Assembly (NCBI GenBank): GCA_910579585.1
Contig: CAJTVA010000001.1
Location: 1-64,000, forward strand
DNA: 64,000 nt
Reading direction: 5' to 3'
Source of the DNA: an uncultured Christensenella sp.
Lineage (GTDB): Bacteria; Bacillota; Clostridia; Christensenellales; Borkfalkiaceae
Positions 49,816 through 59,574 of this stretch are shown here, piece by piece. The notes beneath the pieces were generated by a model. It was not told the DNA's origin, ran no database searches, and worked only from the letters and a program-made list of their open reading frames with translations. A program made the translations under genes and the position numbers. Each line of letters begins with the position of its first letter. The stretch's first letter is position 1.

Positions 49816-52038
49816 ATGACGAAATTTCTGAAAGTATCGCTTATCATCTCTCTGAGTTTTCTGGTCGTTGCGTTATCGCTTACCGCAGCATTCTTTATAA
49901 TAACCAAAGACGCAAAACTCGACGAAAGCAAGCTTATTAAACCAAATCAAAACGTAATAATTTACGACGACAACGGTAACGAAATTACCAGCGCGTCCGT
50001 TTCGGGGAAAAACAAGAGCGTAGAGATTGAAAATCTGACTCCGCATACTATAAACGCGTTTATTGCCAGCGAGGACAGAGCCTTTTACTCACACAACGGA
50101 CTTAATTACAAGCGAATGATTAAGGCGCTGTTTACTAATATCGCTTCCCGCTCGTTCAAGGAAGGTGCTTCGACTATAAGCCAACAGCTTATTAAAAACA
50201 CTCACCTTTCAAACGATAAAACCATAACAAGAAAACTTAACGAAATCCGCCTAACGAAACAATTAGAACGAGCATATTCCAAGGACGAAATTCTGGAAAT
50301 GTATTTGAACACCATTTATTTCGGACACCACTGCTACGGGTTACAGAGCGCGGCGGAGTTCTATTTCGATAAAAAAGCCGAAAATCTTTCCTTGACAGAG
50401 AGCGCGACCTTGGTAGGACTGCTGACCTCGCCCAACAATTATTCACCTTTCAAAAACCCTGAAAAGAGCTTAGCTAAACGCAACACGGTGCTAAAATCTA
50501 TGCTTGAATGCGGTTATATCGGGCAAGACGAATACGAAAGCGCTATAAACACCCCCCTTAACGCCGTACAGACGGTGAGCGGAGAGAAAAATTCTTCTTA
50601 TATAAACGCGGTATTCGACGAGCTGGAAACGCTGGATATTAACGTTTACGACCTTACAGGCGGGTGTATAATAAGGACTTACCTCGACAACGGACTGCAA
50701 AGTTATATCGAGGGGTTGAACTTTGAAACGGATAACGCGATAATAGTGACCTCTGCGGCGGGCGGAGTAAGCGCTTTTAAGTCCACCGTAGGCAACGTGC
50801 GGCGACAACCGGGTTCGACAATTAAGCCCGCGCTTGTGTACGCGCCGGCAATCGAGGAAAAGCTTTTAAGCCCTTTTACTAAAATTCTTGACGAAAGGAT
50901 TGATTTCGGCGGCTATTCGCCTGAAAATTACGATAAAAAATATCACGGCTACGTAACCGTTGCCGAGAGCCTTAAATTCAGTTACAACGTGCCCGCCGTT
51001 AAAACCCTGAACTCGCTTACTTTGGATACGGTGGAAAAATATCTTACCAGAATGAACATCTCGCTCGAAGACGACGAAAGGAACTTATCGCTTGCGCTTG
51101 GTGGAATGAAGTACGGGCTCACCTTAAAAGAACTAGCTGACCGTTTTTCAATATTTTCGAACGGCGGGAAATACGCTCCGTCGCATTTCATAAAAGAAAT
51201 CATTTCGAATAGCGGCAAGACGATTTATAAGGCGGAAACCACGCCCGGTCCCGTTTTCTCTGCAGGCACCTGCTCTCTTATGAACGAGATGCTTATTGAA
51301 ACATCTAAAAGCGGAACAGCAAAAAGCCTTGCGGGAATCGGCTTCGACGTCGCCACAAAAACGGGAACCTGCGGAAATTCCGAGGGCAACACGGACGCTT
51401 ATGCTATAAGTTATACTTCAGAACATTGCATCGGAGTATGGTTAGGCGATAAAGATATGAAACGGCTAAACGTTACAGGCGGCGGAAGTTGTTGCGGATA
51501 CGTTAAAGGAATACTCAGCAAACTTTACGGGGACCACACACCGAAAAATCTCGACACCAACGAGGGTACCTCCACCGTAAAAATCGACGCCGAGGACTAT
51601 TATAACGACAACAAAATCATTCTTGCAGACGACCTGTCGCCCAAGCTTAACGTATTGGAAGTCAAAGTCGTTTCTGGAAACGAGCCGAAAGAAAAGAGTA
51701 CGAAATTTTCTTCCCCTGAAATACGAAGCCCTGAAATTTCCGTTAAAAACGGTACCGTAAACATCTTATTATGTCAGACAAAGTACTATGCATATCTTAT
51801 AAAACGTAGTTTTAATGGGCATTTTGAAGTAATTTACGACGGAAAATGGCAAGAAACTATTTCTGATACCCCTGATAACGGTTGCTACGTTTATTCGGTC
51901 ACACCGTACTATTTCGACGGCGAAAATAAAATATACGGCAAGGAAATCTCCTTGCCGCCGATAAACGTTAACAGTACCGGAACGTCGCCGCAGGTTAAAA
52001 TACCCAACCTTGTAAACGACGAGTGGTACAATTTATAA
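49816..52038 (+). CDS. Class A penicillin-binding protein (PBP1A-like)
   Basis: Bifunctional peptidoglycan synthase, 740 residues, one N-terminal membrane helix (about residues 7-30). The glycosyltransferase has the catalytic Glu in IASEDRAFYSHNG and EGASTISQQLIKNTHL, plus LEMYLNTIYFGHHCYGLQ. The transpeptidase has RRQPGSTIKPALVY (SxxK), SYNVPAV (SxN) and ATKTGTCG (KTG). The C-terminal ~110 residues form an extra beta-rich tail. Residues 651-660 in that tail (LLCQTKYYAY) are encoded by a dispersed repeat copy. No ribosome binding site is visible. The 3' end overlaps the convergent thiI by six bases. Confidence 0.94.
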   Translation: MTKFLKVSLIISLSFLVVALSLTAAFFIITKDAKLDESKLIKPNQNVIIYDDNGNEITSASVSGKNKSVEIENLTPHTINAFIASEDRAFYSHNGLNYKRMIKALFTNIASRSFKEGASTISQQLIKNTHLSNDKTITRKLNEIRLTKQLERAYSKDEILEMYLNTIYFGHHCYGLQSAAEFYFDKKAENLSLTESATLVGLLTSPNNYSPFKNPEKSLAKRNTVLKSMLECGYIGQDEYESAINTPLNAVQTVSGEKNSSYINAVFDELETLDINVYDLTGGCIIRTYLDNGLQSYIEGLNFETDNAIIVTSAAGGVSAFKSTVGNVRRQPGSTIKPALVYAPAIEEKLLSPFTKILDERIDFGGYSPENYDKKYHGYVTVAESLKFSYNVPAVKTLNSLTLDTVEKYLTRMNISLEDDERNLSLALGGMKYGLTLKELADRFSIFSNGGKYAPSHFIKEIISNSGKTIYKAETTPGPVFSAGTCSLMNEMLIETSKSGTAKSLAGIGFDVATKTGTCGNSEGNTDAYAISYTSEHCIGVWLGDKDMKRLNVTGGGSCCGYVKGILSKLYGDHTPKNLDTNEGTSTVKIDAEDYYNDNKIILADDLSPKLNVLEVKVVSGNEPKEKSTKFSSPEIRSPEISVKNGTVNILLCQTKYYAYLIKRSFNGHFEVIYDGKWQETISDTPDNGCYVYSVTPYYFDGENKIYGKEISLPPINVNSTGTSPQVKIPNLVNDEWYNL
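51766..51795 (+). repeat. Dispersed repeat, copy 6 (inside the PBP gene)
   Basis: TTATTATGTCAGACA then AAGTACTATGCATAT. One mismatch in the shared CATA element. Unlike the other coding copies, it is read in the same direction as its gene. Confidence 0.8.
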
Positions 52039-53187
52039 AGTTAAAACTTCCAACGTTTTTAATGCTTCTTCCAAAAGCGCGTCGACGTCCAATTTGCTTT
52101 CCTCTTCAATGATGCTTTTTAAAGAAGGTTTTATTACGGGGTGTTTGGGAAGAAATACGGTACAACAATCTTCGTAGGGCTGAATGGAAATTTCGTATGC
52201 GCCTATATCCCTGCTACGCTCGATTATTTCGTCCTTATCAAACCCGCAAAGAGGACGCAAAACAGGGAGATTTTTTACAACGCTGTTCGAGGAGGTTATG
52301 CCCTCCACCGTCTGGCTTGCGACCTGACCCAAGCTTTCGCCGGTAATAAGGCACTGTGCGCCGCACTTTTCGGCAACCCTTTCCGCAATTCGCATCATAA
52401 AGCGCCTTAAAAGAGTGACCATAAATTCGCCGTTGCACTTTTTATGAATTTCTTCCTGAATATGCGTTACCGAAACGATATTGAGTTTCAAGCCGCCAGA
52501 GTAGCCTGCAAGCACTTTTGCGAGCTCGATAACCTTATCGCGCGCCTGCAAATTCGTGTAAGGGTAGCTATGGAAATGCAGACAGCTTAACTGCATACCG
52601 CGTTTTAAAATCATATGACCCGCGACGGGGCTGTCTATGCCGCCCGAAATAAGCAACATACCTTTGCCCGAAGTTCCGACAGGCATACCGCCCGCACCCT
52701 TGAAAAACTCGTTGAATATAAGCGAAGTGCCGTTTTCCCGCACATCGATATTCACGGTGAACTGCGGCTTGTGCACGTCTACGGAAAGGTTTTTGAACTT
52801 GCTTAAAAGCCGACCGCCTATCTCCGCGCTCAGTTCAAGAGAATTTAAGGGGAAAGTTTTATCTGCCCTGTGCGTTTCAACCTTGAACTTGCCGCTGTCA
52901 AAACAAACTTTTTCTGCGGCGGAATATATATTTTCAACGTTCGAGTCGACTTTCAGCGCCACCGACAAAGAATGTATTCCGAAAACTTTTTTAAGACGGG
53001 ATATTATTTCGTCCGTTTCTATTTCTTCGAAGCACTCTACAAGATATCTTCCGCTTTGTCTTTTTATCTCGTGCTTAAGCCCTTTAAGGGCTTTTTCCAT
53101 ATTAATAATTAAAACCCGCTCGAAATAGCCGCGGTTCTTACCCTTTAAATGCAGTTCCGAATATCTGACTATTATTACTTTTTCCAT
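52033..53187 (-). CDS. thiI: tRNA 4-thiouridine synthase ThiI
   Basis: Adenylates U8 of tRNA for sulfur insertion; 384 residues. N-terminal ferredoxin-like and THUMP domains, then the PP-loop ATPase (GMLLISGGIDSPVAGHMILKRG) and SYPYTNLQARDKV. The C-terminal rhodanese domain of the E. coli protein is absent, as in Bacillus-type ThiI, which takes sulfur directly from a dedicated cysteine desulfurase; that enzyme is the next gene upstream, one base away. Last gene of the carA operon. Confidence 0.95.
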   Translation of the reverse strand: MEKVIIVRYSELHLKGKNRGYFERVLIINMEKALKGLKHEIKRQSGRYLVECFEEIETDEIISRLKKVFGIHSLSVALKVDSNVENIYSAAEKVCFDSGKFKVETHRADKTFPLNSLELSAEIGGRLLSKFKNLSVDVHKPQFTVNIDVRENGTSLIFNEFFKGAGGMPVGTSGKGMLLISGGIDSPVAGHMILKRGMQLSCLHFHSYPYTNLQARDKVIELAKVLAGYSGGLKLNIVSVTHIQEEIHKKCNGEFMVTLLRRFMMRIAERVAEKCGAQCLITGESLGQVASQTVEGITSSNSVVKNLPVLRPLCGFDKDEIIERSRDIGAYEISIQPYEDCCTVFLPKHPVIKPSLKSIIEEESKLDVDALLEEALKTLEVLTL

Positions 53188-53188
53188 A

Positions 53189-54316
53189 TTACGCCATCAC
53201 CGCCTTTCTGTTTGCAACAATTTCGTTGAGAATTTTCGCGGCTTTTTCAACCTCTTCTTCGGTATTTTCGGAGGAAAGACTAAGCCGCAAAATGCCGTCA
53301 GCCAGACTTTCTTTTACCCCGCAAGCCAAAACCGTGCGTGAAAATCTGTTTTTCTCGTTGGAAGAACAAGCTGAGCCCGTACCAATTATAAGCCCCCTGT
53401 CGTCGGCTTCGTGAAGAATGGTTTCGCCTCGCACGCCGTCGGCGCCCACACAAAGGATATAAGGCGAGCAGTTCTCGCCCGAAAGTCTTATAAATAAGTT
53501 TTTGTCAAGACCGCGCAACAAAGTTTCGTGCATACTTCGCGCGGTTTTATAATTTTCTTTAATTTTCGAGTACTTTTTTACCGCGGCAAATTCAAAATCT
53601 TTAATCCCGAAAACATTTTCAGTGCCGCTTCGAAGCCCTCTTTCCTGACCGCCGCCGAAGATTACGGGCTTTATTATAAGGTTTTTGCGCTTTATAAGTG
53701 CGCCGCAGCCTTTTATTCCGCCGATTTTATGCGCGCTTATAGCATAAAAATCAATATCTTTCGTGAGCCTAAACGGTATTTTCCCAAACGCCTGCACTCC
53801 GTCGGAATGGAATGCCGTGAATTTATTTTTTGACTTAACCGCCTTTGAAATAGCCGCAATATCGTTTACTGCGCCCGTTTCGTTATTTACGTGAATCACC
53901 GAAACAAGTGAGGTTTTTTCGTCGACAAGACTTAAAAGATGTTCTGTATTCACGCTGCCGTCGGCGTTGAGTGAAGCAAATCTTACTTCTATACCGCGCT
54001 GTTTCAATTCATTTACTGCCGAAAACACCGCAGAATGCTCGCCCATTGTCGTAACGACGTTACCTCTTCTCCCCGCGTCGAAAATCGCCGCATTGTCGGC
54101 TTCGGTTCCGCAAGACGTAAAAATCAGCTCGAAATTTTCTTTGTCTGCAATGAGCGCAAGGATATTTTCACGCGCTTGCCTTACTTCGAGTTGAATACCG
54201 TACCCCCCGCGATAGAGCGCGGAGGGATTGTAAAATTCTTCGTATAGGTATTTTTCGGCGAGCTTCAAGCACTCTTCGTCGGGCTTAGTCGTCGCCGCAT
54301 TGTCAAGATAAATCAT
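53189..54316 (-). CDS. Cysteine desulfurase (NifS/IscS family, ThiI partner)
   Basis: PLP enzyme of 375 residues that takes sulfur from cysteine as an enzyme persulfide. PLP lysine in AISAHKIGGIKGCGAL, FHSDGVQAFGKIP, RSGTENVFGI, and the catalytic Cys loop GTGSACSSNEKNR. The tight link to thiI (the pair NifZ-ThiI in Bacillus) argues for tRNA thiolation rather than general Fe-S assembly. Its start overlaps the stop of carB-dapF. Confidence 0.93.
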   Translation of the reverse strand: MIYLDNAATTKPDEECLKLAEKYLYEEFYNPSALYRGGYGIQLEVRQARENILALIADKENFELIFTSCGTEADNAAIFDAGRRGNVVTTMGEHSAVFSAVNELKQRGIEVRFASLNADGSVNTEHLLSLVDEKTSLVSVIHVNNETGAVNDIAAISKAVKSKNKFTAFHSDGVQAFGKIPFRLTKDIDFYAISAHKIGGIKGCGALIKRKNLIIKPVIFGGGQERGLRSGTENVFGIKDFEFAAVKKYSKIKENYKTARSMHETLLRGLDKNLFIRLSGENCSPYILCVGADGVRGETILHEADDRGLIIGTGSACSSNEKNRFSRTVLACGVKESLADGILRLSLSSENTEEEVEKAAKILNEIVANRKAVMA

Positions 54317-57300
54317 TATATTTCAATAGAACCCTCGAACGACTTTTTAACTGGTCCATCCAATTCGACGGCGCCACCCTCTTCACACTTGACGAAAAGG
54401 TCGCCGCCTTTTAGTTTTACGGTTATAATCTCGCCGTACGCGCAATGTCCGCCGAAAATTGCTGCGACTGCCGCCGCAGAAGCCGCCGTTCCGCAAGACC
54501 ACACTTCACCGTTACCCTTTTCCCAAACACGCAATTTTACCGTTACGCGGTTGACTATACGCACACAGTCAAGATACATTCCATTAGGGAATTTCCCCGT
54601 TTCCGAAAGGTGTTGACCAAGTTCGGACAGGTCGATATCCTCGATTTTATCCGTCAGAATCACGCAGTGAGGGTTGCCCACGTTCACGTAGGTTATAGGG
54701 TATGATTTGCCGTTAAACGTAACAATATCAGCCGTTTCAACGGTCGGCTTGCCGAGGTTTATCAGCACAGAGCTCGCCTTGCCGTTAAACGAGTTTACGG
54801 TAAGCTCTTTAACTCCGTTACAGCTTTCTATCGTAAGTTTTCCGTCCGCAAGTCGGTTATCGAAGAGATATTTTGCCACGCACCTGAACGCGTTTGCAGC
54901 AAGTCCGCCGTCACTGCCGTCGCTGTTGAAAGCCCTTGCCTTTGCGTTGGCGACTTCCGACTTTTCAATAAGAACCACCCCGTCGGCGCCGATTGCGTAG
55001 TGCCTGTCGGAGAAGTTTATCGCCAAGCTTTCGGGACAGGTGATATTTCCGTCAAAGTTATTGAAAACTATATAATCGTTACCGCCCGAGTGCATTTTAC
55101 TGAATTTAAGTTGAAGTTTGCTCTTTCTTAAATTGTTTATATCCACAAGCTCGGTATTGAATTCGTTGTATCTGCCCGCAATAACGTCGGCAAGCGCGTT
55201 AGTCGTATCGAGCGAAGTCAAAACCGTTATGCCCTTTAAAATTGCGTGATGATGCAGACTTATGTAGTTGGAAATTGATTCGACGTCGGTTTTTCCCGTA
55301 TAGACCACGTAATCGACCTTACCCTCGTCCATAAGCTTGAAAATTTCTTCGTTAGAGGAAAGCCTTGCAACATCGTTACACTCAAGCCCCAGACTTCTGA
55401 TCACGTTCGCAGTGCCCTTTGTTGCGTACAGTTCGAGCCCCAAATCGGCGAATTTTTTGACAATATTGACTATTTCGGGTTTGTCCTGGTCGTTAATAGT
55501 GAAGTAAATACCCGCCTTTTTGTTACGCGTGGTTTTCATATTGAAACCTGCGGAAACAAGCCCCTTGAAAAGAGCTTCCTCAATCGTCTTGCCTATACCG
55601 AGAACTTCGCCCGTAGACTTCATTTCCGGTCCGAGCTGTGAGTTGACGTCGTTTAGTTTTTCGAATGAGAACACGGGAACTTTTACGGCAACGTAAGGCG
55701 AATTGGGATACAACCCCGTGCCGAAGCCAAGCCGTTTAAGCTTTGCGCCCATAAGTATTTTAGTAGCCAAATCAACCATAGGCACGCCCGTAACCTTGGA
55801 AATATAAGGTATCGTCCTTGACGCGCGGGGGTTGACTTCGATTACATAAAGCTCATTGCGGTAGATAAGATACTGGATATTAATAAGACCTTTCGTCCTT
55901 AAGGAAAGCGCGAGCTTAGTGGAAACGTCCTCCACTTTTTTAAGCATTGCGTCGCTTAAATTGTAGGGCGGATAGACTGCAATAGAGTCGCCGCTATGGA
56001 CGCCTGCACGCTCAATGTGCTGCATAATTCCCGGAATAAGCACGTCTACGCCGTCGGAGATTGCGTCTACTTCGAGCTCCGTGCCCATAAGGTATTTATC
56101 GCAAAGCACGGGATTTTCTATTTTTTGAGCCAAAATTACGTCCATATAACGCTCTATGTCGTTCTGCGTAAAGGCAATGGTCATATTTTGACCGCCGATA
56201 ACGTACGACGGGCGGAGAAGCACGGGATAGCCGAGTTTTTCCGCGGCGGCAACGGCTTCCTCTTTGCTCATAACGGTCAATCCCTTGGGGCGGGCGATGC
56301 CGAACTGCTCTAACAGCTCGTCAAAGCGTTCCCTGTCCTCGGCGAGGTCTACGCTGTCCGCGGGGGTGCCGAGTATGCGGATACCTTTTTTATCAAGATA
56401 ACCGCAAAGCTTTATCGCGGTCTGACCACCGAAAGCGATTACTACGCCGTAGGGCTTTTCGATGTCTATTACGTTCTGAACATCCTCGGGCGTAAGTGCG
56501 TCGAAATAGAGCCTGTCCGCAGTGTCGAAGTCAGTCGAAACCGTTTCGGGGTTGTTATTTATAATAACTACTTCATAGCCGAGCCGCTTAAGCGCCCAAA
56601 CGCAGTGCACTGACGAATAATCGAACTCGATACCCTGACCTATTCTTATGGGACCCGAACCGATAACTATTACGCGCTTTTTCTTGCTGTTTAAAACGAA
56701 AGGCTTTGCTTCGTCGTGCTCTTTTTCGTCGTAAGTTGAGTAGAAATATGGCGTTTGCGCCGAGAATTCCGCACCGCAGGTATCAACCATTTTGAATACT
56801 GCGTTTCGGTGCACTGGCAGTTTATCGCCAGAAATTCTTTCCATTGTTTTATCGGGATAACCGAGCTTTTTGCCGCGAATGTACTGTTCGCGCGTGACGG
56901 GTTTATCCTTTATTTCGCCTTCGAAAGCCGCGAGGTTTTTAAGCTTATTTAAGAACCATCTGTCTATTTTCGTTATATGGAAAATTTCGTCTAAGCTTAC
57001 GCCGCGTTTAATAGCCTGATATACGACGAAAAGCCTTTCGTCGGTTATTTCGTGGAGTTTTGCGGATATTTCCTCGTCGGAAAGCGCAGACATTTTGGGT
57101 AAATTGAGCGAGTCAGCGGAAATCTCCGCGCCGCGCACCGCTTTCATTATAGCCATCTCGAAACCTGTGCCGATTGCCATAACTTCGCCCGTAGCTTTCA
57201 TACGCGTGCCGAGGTTCCTCTGCGCGTAAAGGAATTTATCGAAAGGCCATTTGGGAAGTTTGACTACTACGTAGTCAAGCGTGGGCTCGAAACACGCGTA

Positions 57301-58326
57301 CGTTTTACCCGTGACGTCGTTTTTGATTTCGTCCAAAGTATAGCCGAGTGCGATTTTAGCCGCAACCTTTGCTATGGGGTAGCCTGTCGCTTTCGACGCG
57401 AGCGCGGACGAACGCGAAACCCTGGGGTTGACTTCTATAACGGAATATTCGAAAGAATCGGGGTTCAACGCGAACTGGCAGTTACACCCGCCCTCTATTT
57501 TGAGTTCGGAAATTATATCGAGCGACGCGGTTCTGAGCATCTGATATTCTTTGTCCGAAAGAGTCACGGCGGGAGCTATGACGATAGAATCGCCCGTATG
57601 TACGCCGACAGGGTCGAAGTTTTCCATAGAGCAGACGGTTAAAACATTACCCGCGCCGTCGCGTATAACTTCGAACTCTATCTCCTTCCAGCCGCCTATA
57701 TATTTCTCGATTAAAACCTGCGTAATGGGCGAAAGCATAAGTCCGTTATGGGAGATAAGTTTTAACTCATCCTCGTCGTGGGCAACGCCGCCGCCCGCGC
57801 CGCCGAGCGTGTATGCGGGGCGGACGATTACTGGATAGCCGATTTTTCCGGCAATGGCAAGGCACTCTTCCACCGTATAGGCAATGTCCGAGGGAACGAC
57901 TGGCTGGTTAATTTTCTGCATCGTTTCCTTAAAAAGCTCCCTGTCCTCAGCGCGGTCGATAGAGTCGAGGTTTACACCGATAAGCTTAACGCCGTGCTCG
58001 TCCAAAAAGCCGCTTTTTGCAAGCTGGCAACCCAAAGTAAGACCCGTCTGTCCGCCTAAGGAAGCAAGCAAACTGTCGGGCTTTTCCTTTAAGATTATGC
58101 GTTTTAACGTATCTACCGTCAGCGGCTCCAAGTAAATTTCGTCGGCAAGCGCTCTGTCTGTCATAATCGTTGCGGGGTTGGAGTTACAAAGTACGACGTT
58201 CACGCCCGCGTCTTTCATAACGCGGCAAGCCTGCGCGCCAGCATAGTCGAACTCCGCCGCCTGACCTATTACGATAGGTCCAGAACCGATTACGAGAACC
58301 TTTTTTATATCTTCTCTCTTAGGCAT
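54316..58326 (-). CDS. carB: Carbamoyl-phosphate synthase large subunit fused to a DapF-like domain
   Basis: 1336 residues. Residues 1 to about 1070 are a complete CarB with two ATP-grasp halves (starting SGPIVIGQAAEFDYAGAQAC and SGPIRIGQGIEFDYSSVHC) and a C-terminal MGS-type allosteric domain ending near DINNLRKSKL. Residues 1071-1336 (55116-54316) are a full-length diaminopimelate-epimerase fold: KFSKMHSGGNDY, AIGADGVVLIE, VGNPHCVI and EVWSCGTAASAAA. The first catalytic cysteine (MCGNG in DapF) is Ala here (GLAANAFRC), and the ERG arginine is Lys; the second Cys is kept. The frame is continuous across the junction. It overlaps carA by eight bases. Confidence 0.92.
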   Translation of the reverse strand: MPKREDIKKVLVIGSGPIVIGQAAEFDYAGAQACRVMKDAGVNVVLCNSNPATIMTDRALADEIYLEPLTVDTLKRIILKEKPDSLLASLGGQTGLTLGCQLAKSGFLDEHGVKLIGVNLDSIDRAEDRELFKETMQKINQPVVPSDIAYTVEECLAIAGKIGYPVIVRPAYTLGGAGGGVAHDEDELKLISHNGLMLSPITQVLIEKYIGGWKEIEFEVIRDGAGNVLTVCSMENFDPVGVHTGDSIVIAPAVTLSDKEYQMLRTASLDIISELKIEGGCNCQFALNPDSFEYSVIEVNPRVSRSSALASKATGYPIAKVAAKIALGYTLDEIKNDVTGKTYACFEPTLDYVVVKLPKWPFDKFLYAQRNLGTRMKATGEVMAIGTGFEMAIMKAVRGAEISADSLNLPKMSALSDEEISAKLHEITDERLFVVYQAIKRGVSLDEIFHITKIDRWFLNKLKNLAAFEGEIKDKPVTREQYIRGKKLGYPDKTMERISGDKLPVHRNAVFKMVDTCGAEFSAQTPYFYSTYDEKEHDEAKPFVLNSKKKRVIVIGSGPIRIGQGIEFDYSSVHCVWALKRLGYEVVIINNNPETVSTDFDTADRLYFDALTPEDVQNVIDIEKPYGVVIAFGGQTAIKLCGYLDKKGIRILGTPADSVDLAEDRERFDELLEQFGIARPKGLTVMSKEEAVAAAEKLGYPVLLRPSYVIGGQNMTIAFTQNDIERYMDVILAQKIENPVLCDKYLMGTELEVDAISDGVDVLIPGIMQHIERAGVHSGDSIAVYPPYNLSDAMLKKVEDVSTKLALSLRTKGLINIQYLIYRNELYVIEVNPRASRTIPYISKVTGVPMVDLATKILMGAKLKRLGFGTGLYPNSPYVAVKVPVFSFEKLNDVNSQLGPEMKSTGEVLGIGKTIEEALFKGLVSAGFNMKTTRNKKAGIYFTINDQDKPEIVNIVKKFADLGLELYATKGTANVIRSLGLECNDVARLSSNEEIFKLMDEGKVDYVVYTGKTDVESISNYISLHHHAILKGITVLTSLDTTNALADVIAGRYNEFNTELVDINNLRKSKLQLKFSKMHSGGNDYIVFNNFDGNITCPESLAINFSDRHYAIGADGVVLIEKSEVANAKARAFNSDGSDGGLAANAFRCVAKYLFDNRLADGKLTIESCNGVKELTVNSFNGKASSVLINLGKPTVETADIVTFNGKSYPITYVNVGNPHCVILTDKIEDIDLSELGQHLSETGKFPNGMYLDCVRIVNRVTVKLRVWEKGNGEVWSCGTAASAAAVAAIFGGHCAYGEIITVKLKGGDLFVKCEEGGAVELDGPVKKSFEGSIEI

Positions 58327-59395
58327 TGAACTTGCCCTCCTTAATATTCAGAATAAACTTATCGAAAAGGAAAGACGCGTCTTGCGGACCGCCGCAAGCT
58401 TCGGGGTGGAACTGCACCGTGTAAGCGTTAAGTTCGGGATAGTCGAAACCCTCGCAAGTACCGTCGTTCGCATTTACATAGCTTAAAATACCCTTACCCG
58501 CAAGGCTTTCCGATATGACTTCATAGCCGTGATTCTGGCTTGAAATATAAACTCTGCCAGTCGCAAGATTTTTAACGGGTTGGTTCGCGCCCCTGTGCCC
58601 GTACTTCATTTTTTTGGTTTTACCACCCATTGCAAGCGCGAAAAGCTGATGCCCCAGACATATCCCGAATATGGGGAGCTTGCCCGCAAGCTTTTTGATA
58701 TTTTCTATGATTTCAACGTTTTCGGCGGGGTCGCCGGGTCCGTTAGTCAGCATAAGACCGTCGGGGTCGAGCGCAAGAATCTGTTCAGCAGTATAGGTTG
58801 ACGGCACTTTTATACAGTGGCAACCTCTTTTTACAAGCTCACGGGAGATATTGTCTTTGGCGCCGAAGTCCCAGACGACGACCTTTAAGCCGCGCTCATC
58901 CCCGCTTTCAGTGACTTCGCTGCAAGTGACGCTTTTAACCGCGTTTTTTACGGAATAGCTTGTAACTTCGCTTAAATCTTTTAAGGGCTTAGAGGTGATT
59001 GCCGCATTCATTACACCAGTTTCGCGCACAATTTTGGTCAGCTCCCGCGTGTCGATTCCGTAAAGCCCTATTACGTTTTGGGCTTTCAAATAACCGTCAA
59101 GCTCTCCCTCGCTTCTGAAATTGGACGGAGCGTCGCACTTTTCGCGCACGATATAAGCTGTAACCCACGGTTTTTTGCTTTCGCAGTCGGGCGAAATCAT
59201 TCCGTAGTTGCCTATAAGCGGGAACGTCTGCGTGACTATCTGACCAAAGTAGCTAGGGTCTGTCAGCGTTTCGATATAGCCCGTCATTCCCGTGGTAAAG
59301 ACAAGCTCGCCGACGACGTCGCCGTCGGCGCCGAACCTTTTACCCGTAAACTGTTTGCCGTTCTGTAACGTTAAATACGCTTTGCACTCTTTCAT
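58319..59395 (-). CDS. carA: Carbamoyl-phosphate synthase small subunit
   Basis: Glutamine amidotransferase subunit, 358 residues, supplying ammonia to CarB for pyrimidine and arginine synthesis. N-terminal LTLQNGKQFTGKRFGA, MTGYIETLTDPSYFGQIVTQT, and the class I glutaminase triad: Cys in GICLGHQLFALA, His and Glu in VQFHPEACGG. GGAG precedes the ATG. Its ~170-base leader has the features of a transcription attenuator (see the leader entries). First gene of carA-carB/dapF-desulfurase-thiI. Confidence 0.96.
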   Translation of the reverse strand: MKECKAYLTLQNGKQFTGKRFGADGDVVGELVFTTGMTGYIETLTDPSYFGQIVTQTFPLIGNYGMISPDCESKKPWVTAYIVREKCDAPSNFRSEGELDGYLKAQNVIGLYGIDTRELTKIVRETGVMNAAITSKPLKDLSEVTSYSVKNAVKSVTCSEVTESGDERGLKVVVWDFGAKDNISRELVKRGCHCIKVPSTYTAEQILALDPDGLMLTNGPGDPAENVEIIENIKKLAGKLPIFGICLGHQLFALAMGGKTKKMKYGHRGANQPVKNLATGRVYISSQNHGYEVISESLAGKGILSYVNANDGTCEGFDYPELNAYTVQFHPEACGGPQDASFLFDKFILNIKEGKFNA

Positions 59396-59408
59396 AAATT
59401 TTCTCCGA

Positions 59409-59444
59409 AATTAAAAGAAAGACTGATTTAAAAATAAACCAGTC
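59409..59444 (-). terminator. Candidate attenuator hairpin before carA
   Basis: On the - strand: GACTGGTTTA pairs with TAAATCAGTC (one G-U pair) around TTTT (59421-59444), followed by TTTCTTTTAATTT. The U-rich tail runs straight into the carA ribosome binding site. The stem starts at the stop codon of the leader ORF. Confidence 0.55.
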
Positions 59445-59553
59445 AACTAATAAACAAAATATTAAAACGGTCATTTGCGGCGGAAAAACCGAAGCCGCCG
59501 TTGCAAATAATTTCTTTGTATTCCGAATTTTGATTTGAAATAATCATTTTCAT
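59443..59553 (-). CDS. Putative carA leader peptide (36 codons)
   Basis: Starts ATG AAA ATG and reads MKMIISNQNSEYKEII, then CNGGFGFSAANDRFNILFIS, stop TGA. It begins about 15 bases after the predicted transcription start. Only a weak, distant ribosome site (AAGG) is seen. The stop codon overlaps the 5' arm of the attenuator hairpin, so a ribosome reaching the stop would block that hairpin. The last third is U-rich. Its coding status is inferred from layout only. Confidence 0.35.
   Translation of the reverse strand: MKMIISNQNSEYKEIICNGGFGFSAANDRFNILFIS
59473..59508 (-). promoter_or_regulatory. Pause-like hairpin within the carA leader
   Basis: ATTTGCGGCGG (59473-59483) pairs with CCGCC and GCAAAT (59495-59508), with a three-base bulge. 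On the transcript it precedes a U-rich tract and then the attenuator, the order seen in UTP-sensing pyrBI leaders. Confidence 0.5.
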
Positions 59554-59574
59554 CTTAAAACCGTAACCTTAGAA

